This document shows positions 50,022 to 59,099 of a stretch of DNA of 64,000 nt, piece by piece. The notes beneath the pieces are model-generated. The model worked only from the letters and a program-made list of their open reading frames with translations, was not told where the DNA came from and did no database searches. Numbering within the stretch: the stretch's first letter is position 1; each line of letters starts with the position of its first letter. The stretch is from NCBI RefSeq assembly GCF_036226885.1, contig NZ_CP109027.1:1116001-1180000 (forward strand), written 5' to 3'. A program made the translations under genes and the position numbers. Source of the stretch: Streptomyces sp. NBC_00663 (GTDB lineage Bacteria; Actinomycetota; Actinomycetes; Streptomycetales; Streptomycetaceae).

Positions 50022-50094
50022 TTTCAGCGCGGTCGTTTCAGCGCGGTGTCAGAGCGGTCGTGTCAGAGCCGTCGTGTCAGAGCCGTCGTTTCAG
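50022..50094 (+). repeat. 14-bp direct repeats in the 5' leader of the large glycosidase gene
   Basis: Five to six tandem units of T(T/G)TCAGMGCSGTCG: TTTCAGCGCGGTCG (50022-50035), a shortened copy (50036-50046), TGTCAGAGCGGTCG (50047-50060), TGTCAGAGCCGTCG (50061-50074 and 50075-50088) and a partial last copy, ending just before the ribosome site. Confidence 0.85.
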
Positions 50095-50108
50095 CAAAGG
50101 GGAGCCCG

Positions 50109-53100
50109 ATGCGAAGACGAACAGAGTCCGGCTTACAGCGCCTGCCAGTCGTCCTGGCACTCCTGATCGGTTCCGTCCTCACCGCGACGCCCGCGGCCCA
50201 GGCCGCGCAGACCATCGGTTTCCCCACCTTCAGCGGCCCCGCGGTCCCCGCGCCGCCGGTCGCCCAGACGCCGGGCGACATGATGCGCGCCATCTACGAC
50301 GCCGAGAGCTCGGGCACCGACTTCTGGATGGACCGCCTGCTCGCCCGGACCGGCAACGACCCGGCCGGGCCCTGGCTGATGAGCCGTGGGCGGGCGCTGT
50401 TCATGAAGACCCACGATCCGGCGGTCCTGGGCTTCGGCGGTCATGTCGCCTACTGGGAGAGCGTCAACGACAACAACGCCTACACGGTGGCGATCACCCC
50501 GGGCACCTTCACCGAGCAGGTCGCCCAGCGGCGGCAGACGCCCAGCCACTGGAAGAGCGTCCACACCAGCGGGAACATCTCGGTCGAGCAGACCAAGTTC
50601 ATCACCGACAACAACGTCGCCGTCACCAACCTAGCGATCAAGAACAACGGCAGCAGCTCAACCACCCTGCAACTGCGGGCCACTTCGCCCTACGCCACGA
50701 CCGGCAGCGGCAATGAGCTGACCGGCCAGGTCAACGCCTACAACAACCTCACCACCCTCCGCCCCCGCCTCACCGGCGACGGCTTCACGGTGTCGGGCGG
50801 TGCCCTCAACCGGTCCGTGACCATCGCGGCCGGAGCGACCGTGACCACCAAGGTCGTGATGGGCTTCGTCACCGACGAGATCCCCGAGTCGCTCACCGAG
50901 TACAACGCCTACGCCGGCTACTCCGCCGCGACCGCCTTCGCGACCCACGTCAGGGCGTACAACCTGTGGTGGGCGCAGAACGTGCCCTACATCGACGTGC
51001 CCGAGCCGGCGATCAAGAAGAACATTTATTACCGCTGGTGGCTGATGCGCTTCAACAACCTCGACGCGGACATCCCCGGGCAGACCTTCCAGTTCCCGAC
51101 CTCCGTAGAGGGCGCCCTCGGCTACAACAACGCGATCGCGCTGACCCAGCCGATGCACATCGACGACCTCAAGTACCTGCGCAACCCGGCCTACGCGTAC
51201 GGCGATTGGCTGAGCGTCGGCCAGACCTCCAAGGGCGCCCGGTTCCTCGACAACCCCGGCGATCCGGAGAACTGGTCCAACAGCTACACCCAGTACATCG
51301 CCGAGGCGGCCTGGAAGAGCTATCAGATCCATGGCGGCCAGCCCGGTATCGCCGCCCAGCTGGCGCACTACGCCGAGGGCGATGTGAAGGGCCAACTCGC
51401 CTACTACGACCACGACAACAACAAGCTCATCGAGTACGACTGGGGCGCCCTGACCGGCAACGACGCCGACGCGGTCTCCTTCCACTGGAAGCCCGGGAAC
51501 ATGGACCGCGCCGAGTCCGCCTACCAGTACAGCGGCGCGCTCGCCGCCGCGCAGGCCTACGAGGCGACCGGCAACACGGCCAAGGCCACCGAGATGCGCA
51601 CGCTGGCGACGCAGATCAAGGACGCCATCGTCAACGTCCTGTGGAATCCGAACCGGCAGTTGTTCGAGCACCGGCTCAAGTCGACCAATGAATGGGTGCC
51701 TTGGAAGGAGATCAACAACTACTACCCGTTCTCGGTCGGCGCGGTCCCCAACACCGACACCTACCGGCAGGCGCTGCGGCTGTACGACGACCCGGCGCAG
51801 TACCCGGTGTTCCCGTTCTACACCGCCAACCAGGTCGACAAGCAGGCGGCGGCCGAGGCCGGGAACCCCGGCTCCAACAACTTCTCGACCATCAACTCCA
51901 CGGTCCAGTTCCGGCTGTACTCCTCGGTGCTGCGCAACTACCCCAACTCCTGGATGAGCGCGACCGACTACAAGAAGCTCCTGTACTGGAACACCTGGGC
52001 GCAGTACGTCGGCGGCAACACCCAGTGGCCGGACGCCAACGAGTTCTGGGCGGACTGGAACGGCAGCTCGATCGACTATCGCTCCTGGATCCACCACAAC
52101 ATCCTGGGCAGCAGCAACTGGACGGTCATCGAGGACGTGGCGGGGCTCAGGCCGCGCAACGACGCCAAGGTGGAGCTCTCCCCCATCAACATCGGCTGGG
52201 ACCACTTCACCGTCAACAACCTGCGCTACCGGGGCGCCGACCTGTCGATCGTGTGGGACGACCCGGCCGACGGCGTGGTGCGCTACCCCGGTATCCCGGA
52301 GGGCTACTCGATCTACGTCAACGGCAACCGCGTCGCCACCGTGAACTCGCTGGTCCCCCTCACCTGGGACCCGGCCACGGGTGACGTCACCACCAGCGGC
52401 ACGGTCACCCACCACATCGCGGTGCCCGGCCTGAAGGCGCCCAACCAGGTCGTGCAGGACAGCCCCCGCATGGTCGACATGCTCGCCAAGGCCGGCGTCG
52501 ACCTCACCGCGGACCTGACCAACCTGGCCGCCGGAGCGACGGTTTCGGCCTCCTACACCGGCTCCGGCAGCAGTGTGGCCGGCGCGGTCGACGGCTACCC
52601 CACCAACGAGCCCTTCTGGGGCGCGGGCGGCTCCGCCAACAGCCAGGACTGGTACGAACTGAACCTCGGCACCGCGCGCACCCTCAACGAGGTGCGCCTG
52701 TACTTCAAGGACAGCCGCCCCGCGAGCACCACCTACCGGGCCCCCTCCTCGTACTCCATCCAGTACTACAACGGCAGTTCATGGGTGAGCGTGCCCAGTC
52801 AGACCAAGAGTCCGGCCGCGCCCCGCGCCAACTACAACCTGGTGCAGTTCCCCGCGATCAGCGCCCAGCGCGTCCGGGTCCTCGCCACCAACGCCTCCGG
52901 CGCCAAGACGGGCCTGACCGAGGTCAAGATCTACAACCGCGGCGGGGTCCAGCCACCGGCCAACCAGGCGACGTCCGCGACGCCGACCGCGTCGTACACC
53001 TCACCCTGGGAGGCCGTCACCGCGATCAACGACGGCATCGATCCGCCGTCGTCCAACGACACCGTCAACCCGCGCTGGGGCACCTGGCCGGAGACGGGCC

Positions 53101-53387
53101 AGCAGTGGGCGGAGCTGACCTGGCCGACCGCCAGGACGCTCAACAAGGCGGACGTCTACTTCTTCGACGACGACCAGGGCATCGACATGCCGTCCGCCTG
53201 GAAACTCCAGTACTGGAACGGCAGTTCCTACGTCGACGTCCCGGGCGCGAGCGCGTACCCGCTGACCAGGAACCAGTACAGCAGCGTCACCTTCACCGCG
53301 ACGAGCACCACCCGGCTACGAGTGCTGCTCACCAGCAACGGCACGAACTCCGTCGGCCTCCTGGAAGCAAAGGTGTACGGCCCGTGA
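50109..53387 (+). CDS. Large secreted glycosidase of the (alpha/alpha)6 MGH1-like type with two F5/8-type-C domains
   Basis: A 1092-residue exported enzyme. Signal peptide 1-33 (LPVVLALLIGSVLTA, ends AQA). An N-terminal beta domain (to about 280) leads into a helical barrel with NIYYRWWLMRFNNLDADIPGQ, FPTSVEGALGYNNAIALTQPMHIDDLKYLR, NWSNSYTQYIAEAAWKSYQIHGG and FHWKPGNMDRAESAYQYSGALAAAQAYE, as in MGH1-like / clan GH-G-type glycosidases, with likely acid residues in Glu- and Asp-rich loops. Two discoidin-like modules occupy about 800-955 and 965-1092. The CAZy family is not certain; an arabinofuranosidase-type activity (GH142- or GH146-like) fits the locus. ATG at 50109 with GGGGAG. Its stop overlaps the next gene (GTGA). 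Confidence 0.72.
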   Translation: MRRRTESGLQRLPVVLALLIGSVLTATPAAQAAQTIGFPTFSGPAVPAPPVAQTPGDMMRAIYDAESSGTDFWMDRLLARTGNDPAGPWLMSRGRALFMKTHDPAVLGFGGHVAYWESVNDNNAYTVAITPGTFTEQVAQRRQTPSHWKSVHTSGNISVEQTKFITDNNVAVTNLAIKNNGSSSTTLQLRATSPYATTGSGNELTGQVNAYNNLTTLRPRLTGDGFTVSGGALNRSVTIAAGATVTTKVVMGFVTDEIPESLTEYNAYAGYSAATAFATHVRAYNLWWAQNVPYIDVPEPAIKKNIYYRWWLMRFNNLDADIPGQTFQFPTSVEGALGYNNAIALTQPMHIDDLKYLRNPAYAYGDWLSVGQTSKGARFLDNPGDPENWSNSYTQYIAEAAWKSYQIHGGQPGIAAQLAHYAEGDVKGQLAYYDHDNNKLIEYDWGALTGNDADAVSFHWKPGNMDRAESAYQYSGALAAAQAYEATGNTAKATEMRTLATQIKDAIVNVLWNPNRQLFEHRLKSTNEWVPWKEINNYYPFSVGAVPNTDTYRQALRLYDDPAQYPVFPFYTANQVDKQAAAEAGNPGSNNFSTINSTVQFRLYSSVLRNYPNSWMSATDYKKLLYWNTWAQYVGGNTQWPDANEFWADWNGSSIDYRSWIHHNILGSSNWTVIEDVAGLRPRNDAKVELSPINIGWDHFTVNNLRYRGADLSIVWDDPADGVVRYPGIPEGYSIYVNGNRVATVNSLVPLTWDPATGDVTTSGTVTHHIAVPGLKAPNQVVQDSPRMVDMLAKAGVDLTADLTNLAAGATVSASYTGSGSSVAGAVDGYPTNEPFWGAGGSANSQDWYELNLGTARTLNEVRLYFKDSRPASTTYRAPSSYSIQYYNGSSWVSVPSQTKSPAAPRANYNLVQFPAISAQRVRVLATNASGAKTGLTEVKIYNRGGVQPPANQATSATPTASYTSPWEAVTAINDGIDPPSSNDTVNPRWGTWPETGQQWAELTWPTARTLNKADVYFFDDDQGIDMPSAWKLQYWNGSSYVDVPGASAYPLTRNQYSSVTFTATSTTRLRVLLTSNGTNSVGLLEAKVYGP

Positions 53388-54874
53388 CCCGTTCCCGATG
53401 TCTCTCCGCGCTCATCGCCCTGTTCACGCTCGCGGTCGCCTTCCTGGTGGCGCCGCCGACCGCTGCCGCCGCCGTCGCGTTCACATCGACGGGTGTGAAC
53501 CAGAACGGCGGCAACTGCCTCGATCTGCCCGGCGGTTCGACCACGGCCGGGGCGCAGCTCCGCGCCTTCACCTGTGGTTCGGGCGCCAACCAGAACCTCG
53601 GCTTCACCCCGGTCGCCGGGACGACCGACGTCTACACGATCACCACCCGGTCCGGCCAGTGCGTCGACGTGTACGGAGCCTCCACCGCCGACAACGCCGC
53701 GATCATCCAGTGGCCCTGCCACGGCGGCACCAACCAGCAGTGGCGGCTGGTCCCGGTGTCGGTGAGCGGTACTGACAGGACCTTCAATCTGGTCGCCGTC
53801 AGCTCCGGCAAGTGCGTGACGCCGAGCGGGGGTTCGTCGGCCTCGAACACCAACCTGGTGCAACTGCCGTGCGCCGCCGCGAACGGGAGAGTGTGGCGCC
53901 TTCCCGCCTTTACCGGCGACACGGCGAAGACGTACACCAACCCGCTCTCCCAGCACGGCCCCGACCCATGGCTGACGTACTACGACGGCTTCTACTACCT
54001 GGCCACGACCACCTGGAACTCGACGATCACCATGCGCAAGTCCAGCACCCTCGCCGGGCTCGCCACGGCGACGGACCAGGTGATCTTCAACCTGACCCGG
54101 CCCAACGGGGCGGGCACCATGTGGGCGCCGGAGTTCCATCTGCTGGACGGTCCGAACGGCAAACGGTGGTACTTCTACTACACGGCCGGGCGGGAGCCGT
54201 ACGACCTCGGGACCCAGCGCATCCACGTGCTGGAGAGCGCGGGCCTGGACCCGATGGGCCCCTACAGCTTCAAGGCCGACCTGCTCGACCCGACGCAGGA
54301 CAACACCTGGGAGCTGGACCCGAGCATCCTCCAACTCAACGGTCAGCTGTACCTGTTGGGCACCTTCTACAACGGCTCGCAGCCGATGTTCATCCGTCCG
54401 CTGTCCAACCCGTGGACCGCGAGCGGCACCCGGCGCGTCCTGTCCACGCCGACCTACAGCTGGGAGACGGTGGGCGGCGCGGTCAACGAGGGTGCGGAGG
54501 TGCTCCAGCGCAATGGCAGGACGTTCATCGTCTACTCCGCCAGCCACTGCTCCACGCCCGACTACAAGCTGGGCATGCTCACCTACAACGGCGGTGATCC
54601 GCTCAGCTCCTCTTCCTGGGTGAAGTCGCCGAACCCGGTGTTCCAGCGGTCCAACGCCAACGGCGTGTACGGGCCCGGTCACAACGGCTTCTTCAAGTCA
54701 CCGGACGGGACCGAGGACTGGATGGTCTACCACGCCAACAACTCCACGAGCGGCGGCTGCGACATGAACCGGACGACCCGGGCGCAGAAGTTCACCTGGA
54801 ACGCGGACGGCACGCCGAACTTCGGGACACCGGTGGCCCTGGGCGTTGCGTTGCCCGCGCCCTCCGGGGAGTAG
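53384..54874 (+). CDS. Secreted GH43 alpha-L-arabinofuranosidase-like enzyme with N-terminal CBM13
   Basis: A 496-residue exported enzyme. Signal peptide 1-30 (CLSALIALFTLAVAFLVA). Ricin-type CBM13 lectin domain about 33-175 (NCLDLPGGSTTAGAQLRAFTC, QWPCHGGTNQQWRLV). GH43 five-bladed propeller from about 183: base Asp194 in GPDPWLTYYDGFYYL, pKa-tuning Asp312 in ELDPSILQLNGQLYL, probable acid Glu369 in VNEGAEVLQRNGRTFIVYSASHC. Expected to remove arabinose from arabinan or arabinogalactan side chains. GTG at 53384 overlaps the stop of the upstream glycosidase, so both are made together. A hairpin follows at 54901. Confidence 0.88.
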   Translation: MTRSRCLSALIALFTLAVAFLVAPPTAAAAVAFTSTGVNQNGGNCLDLPGGSTTAGAQLRAFTCGSGANQNLGFTPVAGTTDVYTITTRSGQCVDVYGASTADNAAIIQWPCHGGTNQQWRLVPVSVSGTDRTFNLVAVSSGKCVTPSGGSSASNTNLVQLPCAAANGRVWRLPAFTGDTAKTYTNPLSQHGPDPWLTYYDGFYYLATTTWNSTITMRKSSTLAGLATATDQVIFNLTRPNGAGTMWAPEFHLLDGPNGKRWYFYYTAGREPYDLGTQRIHVLESAGLDPMGPYSFKADLLDPTQDNTWELDPSILQLNGQLYLLGTFYNGSQPMFIRPLSNPWTASGTRRVLSTPTYSWETVGGAVNEGAEVLQRNGRTFIVYSASHCSTPDYKLGMLTYNGGDPLSSSSWVKSPNPVFQRSNANGVYGPGHNGFFKSPDGTEDWMVYHANNSTSGGCDMNRTTRAQKFTWNADGTPNFGTPVALGVALPAPSGE

Positions 54875-54900
54875 ACCCGGGGGGGCAGAGCGATGACGAG

Positions 54901-54919
54901 TCCGCCCGCAGCGGGCGGA
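54901..54919 (+). terminator. Hairpin after the GH43 gene
   Basis: TCCGCCCGC-A-GCGGGCGGA, a perfect inverted repeat (7 pairs around GCAGC), 26 bases past the stop codon; it separates the arabinan locus from the polysaccharide cluster. Confidence 0.6.
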
Positions 54920-54969
54920 TGGCCGGATCCACGGCCATGACGCGGCGGAACCCTTCGACCCGTAGCCAG

Positions 54970-54999
54970 CGAGCGCTCGGTGATCGATGATGAGCGCTC
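54970..54999. promoter_or_regulatory. Paired GAGCGCTC motifs before the polysaccharide cluster
   Basis: CGAGCGCTCG (54970-54979, perfect palindrome) and GAGCGCTC (54992-54999) have centres 21 bp apart, two helical turns, 30-60 bp upstream of the first gene at 55028. They share the core of the operator at 28956-28967. Confidence 0.4.
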
Positions 55000-55027
55000 C
55001 GTGCGACTTGAAGAAGGGTTCCGCCCG

Positions 55028-55621
55028 ATGAACGTCAGAATTCAGCCCACCGCCCAGGTCGACGAGACGGCCGTGATCGGCGACGGGACGACGGTCTGGG
55101 ACCTGGCCCAGATCCGCGAGGACGCCCGGCTGGGCGGTGGCTGCATCGTGGGCCGGGGGGCCTACGTCGGCCCCGGGGTGCGGATCGGCGACAACGTCAA
55201 GCTTCAGAACTACGCGTTGGTGTACGAACCGGCGGTGCTCGGGGACGGGGTGTTCGTCGGCCCGGCGGCCGTGTTCACCAACGACTACTTCCCCCGTTCC
55301 GTGGACACCGAGGGGAAGCTGAAGCGCGGCGGTGACTGGGAGGCCGTGGCCGTCACCGTGGCCGAGGGGGCCTCCGTCGGGGCGCGTTCGGTCTGTGTCG
55401 CCCCGGTCCACATCGGTCGTTGGGCGTTGGTCGCGGCGGGGGCCGTGGTGACCAAGGACGTCCCGGACTTCGCACTTGTGGCGGGTGTACCGGCGCGCCG
55501 GATCGGCTGGGTCGGGCGGGCCGGCGTACGCCTGGTGGAACGCGAACCGGGCACGTGGGAGTGCCCGGAGACGGGCGGGCTGTACGACGAGAAGGACGGC
55601 GAACTCGTCGAGCGCGCATGA
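55028..55621 (+). CDS. Hexapeptide N-acetyltransferase, WbpD/WlbB-like
   Basis: A 197-residue left-handed beta-helix enzyme with the hexapeptide pattern throughout (ETAVIGDGTTVWDLAQIREDARLGGGCIVGRGAYVGPGVRIGDNVKLQNYALVYEPAVLGDGVFVGP). FTNDYFPR is diagnostic of UDP-2-acetamido-3-amino-2,3-dideoxy-glucuronate N-acetyltransferases; GWVGRAGVRLV and a C-terminal WECPETGGLY zinc-finger-like end match too. It would N-acetylate a 3-amino sugar nucleotide for a surface polysaccharide. No aminotransferase or 3-oxidase partner is visible here. ATG at 55028; a longer reading from 54980 is possible. Confidence 0.85.
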   Translation: MNVRIQPTAQVDETAVIGDGTTVWDLAQIREDARLGGGCIVGRGAYVGPGVRIGDNVKLQNYALVYEPAVLGDGVFVGPAAVFTNDYFPRSVDTEGKLKRGGDWEAVAVTVAEGASVGARSVCVAPVHIGRWALVAAGAVVTKDVPDFALVAGVPARRIGWVGRAGVRLVEREPGTWECPETGGLYDEKDGELVERA

Positions 55622-55903
55622 CTCCTGTTTCCAGCCGTTCCCAACTGTTTCCCTCAAAGGCCAAATCATCGAACATCTACAGGCATAACATGTGTGCGAA
55701 GTGTGCAGACCATGCACAATGACCGCACAAGCCAGTAGTGCCCAGGGGGGGGTTACGGGGTGGTGGGGACACCTGTGCCCGCGTCCAGGAGTGACAGCCG
55801 CTCCGACGCCTGACGTCTGCCTTCCGTCGTTGGCCGATTGTGGCCCGACGCTTCACCAGTCTGTTCAACACAGGGCCCACAGGGGGGTTGGTGTGTCCCA
55901 AAG

Positions 55904-57070
55904 ATGACCATGTCACGTCTGGCCGCGCTCGGTCGTGAGGAACCATCGCTGCTCGCACTCGCCCAACGCCTCCTCACGGTGGCGGAGTTGGGCCTCCCCG
56001 CGATGCTGCTGCCCGGCAAGGAGGCCTTCGCCTTCACCATGGCCGGGCGGCGGGCGGCGGGCGGTTCCTGGACCCTGGACCGGCGCGGGACCAGCACCCG
56101 GTACGCGGCCATCACCGCGCTCGGCGTGCGCTTCCTCCCCGAGGACCGCCAGCGGGCGGCGCTCGGCGGGCGCACCGCGCAGGAGTTCACGGGCCTGCTG
56201 GTGGAGTCCCTGCCCGGGGTGACCAACCTCGGCGACGCGGCGCTCATCGCCTGGGCCGCCGCCGAGACCGACCACCCCAAACTGTCCGACGCCGTCGCGC
56301 GCATCGAGGCGCTGGACGCGTACGACAAGCCGCAGTACACCGTCGAGGCCGCCTGGGTGCTGTCCGCCTATGCGGCGGCCCGTGACACGGTCGATGTGGA
56401 GAGACGTTTCGCCTCGGCCCGCGACCGGCTGCTGCGAGCCCGTATCGGTGCCGGTCCGCTGTTCCCGCACGCGACCGCGCCCGGGCTGCTGCCCTGGTAC
56501 CGGGCCCATGTGAGCTGCTTCGCCGACCAGACCTATCCGCTCCAGGCCCTGGCCCTGGCGCACGCGAGCGGCGACGGGGACGCCGAGGCGCTCGCCGCGT
56601 CCGAGGCCTGCGCCCAGCGGATCTGCGAACTGCAAGGCGACGGCGGACAGTGGTGGTGGCACTACGACGCGCGCACCGGCGGGGTCATCGAGGGCTACCC
56701 GGTCTACAGCGTCCACCAGCACGCGATGGCACCGACCGCCCTGTTCGACCTCACCGACGCCGGCGGCAGCGACTTCGGCGCGGCGATCCGCAAGGGTCTG
56801 CGCTGGATGACGGACGTACCGGAACTGGCCGAACACCCGGAGAGCCGCGAGCCGTTGATCCTGGACGGCCTCGGCGTGACCTGGCGCAAGGTCTACCGGG
56901 GCGACCCGAAGAAGGCCGTGCGCGCTGCCCGGGGACTGACCACCCGGGCCGTTCCGGGCCTGCGGCTCAAGGCCCTGGACCGGGTGTACCGCCCGCTGTC
57001 CGTGGACCGCGAATGCCGGCCGTACGAGTTCGGCTGGATGCTCCACGCCTGGCAGGGGGGCCGTATATGA
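55904..57070 (+). CDS. Alpha/alpha-toroid protein of the polysaccharide cluster, function unknown
   Basis: A 388-residue soluble protein with no signal peptide. Helical repeats and Trp/Tyr/His-rich loops (RYAAITALGVRFLPED, NLGDAALIAWAAAETDHP, WYRAHVSCFADQTYPLQALALAH, DGGQWWWHYDARTGGVIEGYPVYSVHQHAMAPTALFDL, ECRPYEFGWMLHAWQGG) resemble the toroid folds of prenyltransferase/terpene-cyclase or six-hairpin proteins. Its place ahead of a glycosyltransferase, with a 4-base overlap, suggests a role in making or modifying a lipid-linked or extracellular sugar chain; the activity is not known. Start ATG 55904 or 55910; neither has a strong ribosome site. Confidence 0.7.
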   Translation: MTMSRLAALGREEPSLLALAQRLLTVAELGLPAMLLPGKEAFAFTMAGRRAAGGSWTLDRRGTSTRYAAITALGVRFLPEDRQRAALGGRTAQEFTGLLVESLPGVTNLGDAALIAWAAAETDHPKLSDAVARIEALDAYDKPQYTVEAAWVLSAYAAARDTVDVERRFASARDRLLRARIGAGPLFPHATAPGLLPWYRAHVSCFADQTYPLQALALAHASGDGDAEALAASEACAQRICELQGDGGQWWWHYDARTGGVIEGYPVYSVHQHAMAPTALFDLTDAGGSDFGAAIRKGLRWMTDVPELAEHPESREPLILDGLGVTWRKVYRGDPKKAVRAARGLTTRAVPGLRLKALDRVYRPLSVDRECRPYEFGWMLHAWQGGRI

Positions 57071-57837
57071 ATGGGCGTCAGACGCTGTTCGGCGTCGAGC
57101 TGGACCCGCTGACCATGGACCAGACCGTCGAGCGCTGCCTCGAAGCGGTGCGGGACGGCAGGCAGTTGGAGATCGGTGTCGTCAACGCCGCGAAGCTGGT
57201 GAACATGCGGCGCGACGAGCGCCTCGCCAAGGCGGTGTCCGGCTGCGATCTGGTCCTCGCCGACGGACAGGCCGTGGTCTGGGCCGGGCGGGTGCTGAAG
57301 GCCCCGCTGCCGGAGCGGGTCGCCGGGATCGACCTGTTTCTGCGGCTGCTGGCCGAGGCCGAGTCGGCGGGCATGTCGGTGTACTTCCTCGGCGCCAAGG
57401 AGGAGGTGCTGGCGGAGATGGTACGGCGGGTGGCCGTGCGTTTCCCCGGCCTGAAGGTGGCGGGTCACCGCAACGGCTACTTCGACGACTCCGCGCAGGA
57501 GGCGATCGCCGACGCGATCGCGGAGAGCGGCGCCCAGATGCTCTTCCTTGGCATGACCTCGCCGAAAAAGGAGATCTTCACCGCCGCGTACGGCGAACGC
57601 ACTGGCGCCCGTGTGGTGCACGGCGTCGGCGGCTCCTTCGACATCCTGGCCGGGATCACCAAGCGGGCCCCGGCAGCCTGGCAGCGCTGGGGCCTGGAAT
57701 GGCTCTACCGCGTGCTCCAGGAACCCCGCCGCCTGGGCCGGCGCTACCTCACCACCAATGCTGCCTTCCTTCTCATGACGGCGCGCGAGCGTTTCCGGCT
57801 CACCCCGTCGACCGCTCCCGCGAACAGGAGTCACTGA
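57067..57837 (+). CDS. WecG/TagA/CpsF-family glycosyltransferase
   Basis: A 256-residue GT26-type enzyme that typically transfers ManNAc or ManNAcA from UDP to a lipid-linked sugar. Marks: VVNAAKLVNMRRDERLAKAVSGCDLVLADGQAVVWAGRVLKAPLPERVAGIDLF, FLGAKEEVL, FLGMTSPKKEIF and GVGGSFDILAG. The following dehydrogenase and epimerase could supply UDP-ManNAcA as donor. ATG 57067 overlaps the upstream stop; its own TGA shares an A with the next ATG. Confidence 0.92.
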   Translation: MNGRQTLFGVELDPLTMDQTVERCLEAVRDGRQLEIGVVNAAKLVNMRRDERLAKAVSGCDLVLADGQAVVWAGRVLKAPLPERVAGIDLFLRLLAEAESAGMSVYFLGAKEEVLAEMVRRVAVRFPGLKVAGHRNGYFDDSAQEAIADAIAESGAQMLFLGMTSPKKEIFTAAYGERTGARVVHGVGGSFDILAGITKRAPAAWQRWGLEWLYRVLQEPRRLGRRYLTTNAAFLLMTARERFRLTPSTAPANRSH

Positions 57838-59096
57838 TGCGTGTCGTCGTGGTGGGACAGGGATACGTCGGACTGCCGCTGGCCATCCGCGCCGCCGAGG
57901 TCGGGCACGAGGTGATCGGGTACGACGTCGACTCGCGCCGGATCAAGAGCCTCGCCGCCGGTGAGTCCTTCGTGGAGGACGTCTCCTCGGAGCGCATCCG
58001 CGCGGCGCTGGACAACGGCACCTACCGTGCGAGCGAGTCGGCCCGCGACTGCGGCGGTTTCGACGTCGCCGTCGTGACCGTGCCGACCCCGCTGCACGAG
58101 GGCACTCCCGATCTGCGGTACATCAAGGAGTCCGCGGTCACCCTCGGCCGCTATCTGCGCCCCGGCGCCACGGTGGTCCTGGAGTCGACCACCTACCCCG
58201 GCACCACCCAGGAGCTGTTCGCGCCGCTCCTGGAGGAGGGATCGGGGCTCACCGCGGGCGCCGACTTCCATCTCGGGTACAGCCCGGAGCGGATCGACCC
58301 CGGCAACACGGTCTGGGGCTTCAAGGAGACACCGAAGGTCGTCTCGGGAGTCAACGAGGCGTCCCTGAAGGCCGTACAGGACTTCTACGCCCAACTCGTC
58401 GACACCACCGTGCCGGTGAGCTCGCCGAAGGAGGCCGAGCTCGCCAAGCTGCTGGAGAACACCTTCCGGCATGTGAACATCGCGCTGGTCAACGAGATCG
58501 CCATGTTCGCCCACCATCTGGACATCGACGTGTGGCAGGCGATCGACGCCGCGTCCAGCAAGCCCTTCGGCTTCATGAAGTTCACGCCCGGACCGGGGGT
58601 GGGCGGCCACTGTCTGCCCATCGACCCGTCGTATCTCTCCTGGCGGGTGCAGCGCGAACTCGGGCAGAGTTTCCGGTTCGTGGAGCTGGCCAACGACATC
58701 AACAACCACATGCCCGAGTACGTGACCCGGCGCGTCACCGACCTGTTCAACGGGAGACGAAGATCCGTCAACGGCTCGCGCGTCCTGCTGCTCGGTCTGG
58801 CGTACAAGAAGAACACCGGTGACGCCCGCGAGTCGCCGGCCCTGCGCATCTCCCAACTGCTCCTTGACATGGGGGCCCAGGTCAGGGCCGCCGACCCGCA
58901 TGTCGTCGAGGGTCTGCCGGTGGACGCCCGGCTGGTCCGGGTCGAGCCGGACGCGGAGGAGCTGGCCGCCGCCGATGTGGTGGTCCTGCTCACCGATCAC
59001 GACAGTTTCGACTACGAACTCATCGCCGAGCAGGCCCCGTTCGTCCTCGACTGCCGCCGTCGCCTGCCCCCCGGACCCACGATCGAGGTGCTCTGA
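57837..59096 (+). CDS. Nucleotide-sugar dehydrogenase (UDP-ManNAc/UDP-glucose dehydrogenase family, WecC-like)
   Basis: A 419-residue NAD-dependent enzyme that oxidises a sugar nucleotide at C6 to a uronic acid. NAD site VVVVGQGYVGLPLAIRAAEVGHEVIGYDVD, catalytic Cys259 in GPGVGGHCLPIDPSYLSW, central dimer helix ELAKLLENTFRHVNIALVNEIAMFAHHLDIDVWQAIDAA, C-terminal LLLGLAYKKNTGDARESPALRI. The LENTFRHVNIALVNE form and the adjoining 2-epimerase favour UDP-ManNAc over UDP-Glc. Directly coupled to the neighbours (TGATG at 57835; 3-bp gap to wecB-like gene). Confidence 0.92.
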   Translation: MRVVVVGQGYVGLPLAIRAAEVGHEVIGYDVDSRRIKSLAAGESFVEDVSSERIRAALDNGTYRASESARDCGGFDVAVVTVPTPLHEGTPDLRYIKESAVTLGRYLRPGATVVLESTTYPGTTQELFAPLLEEGSGLTAGADFHLGYSPERIDPGNTVWGFKETPKVVSGVNEASLKAVQDFYAQLVDTTVPVSSPKEAELAKLLENTFRHVNIALVNEIAMFAHHLDIDVWQAIDAASSKPFGFMKFTPGPGVGGHCLPIDPSYLSWRVQRELGQSFRFVELANDINNHMPEYVTRRVTDLFNGRRRSVNGSRVLLLGLAYKKNTGDARESPALRISQLLLDMGAQVRAADPHVVEGLPVDARLVRVEPDAEELAAADVVVLLTDHDSFDYELIAEQAPFVLDCRRRLPPGPTIEVL

Positions 59097-59099
59097 ACC

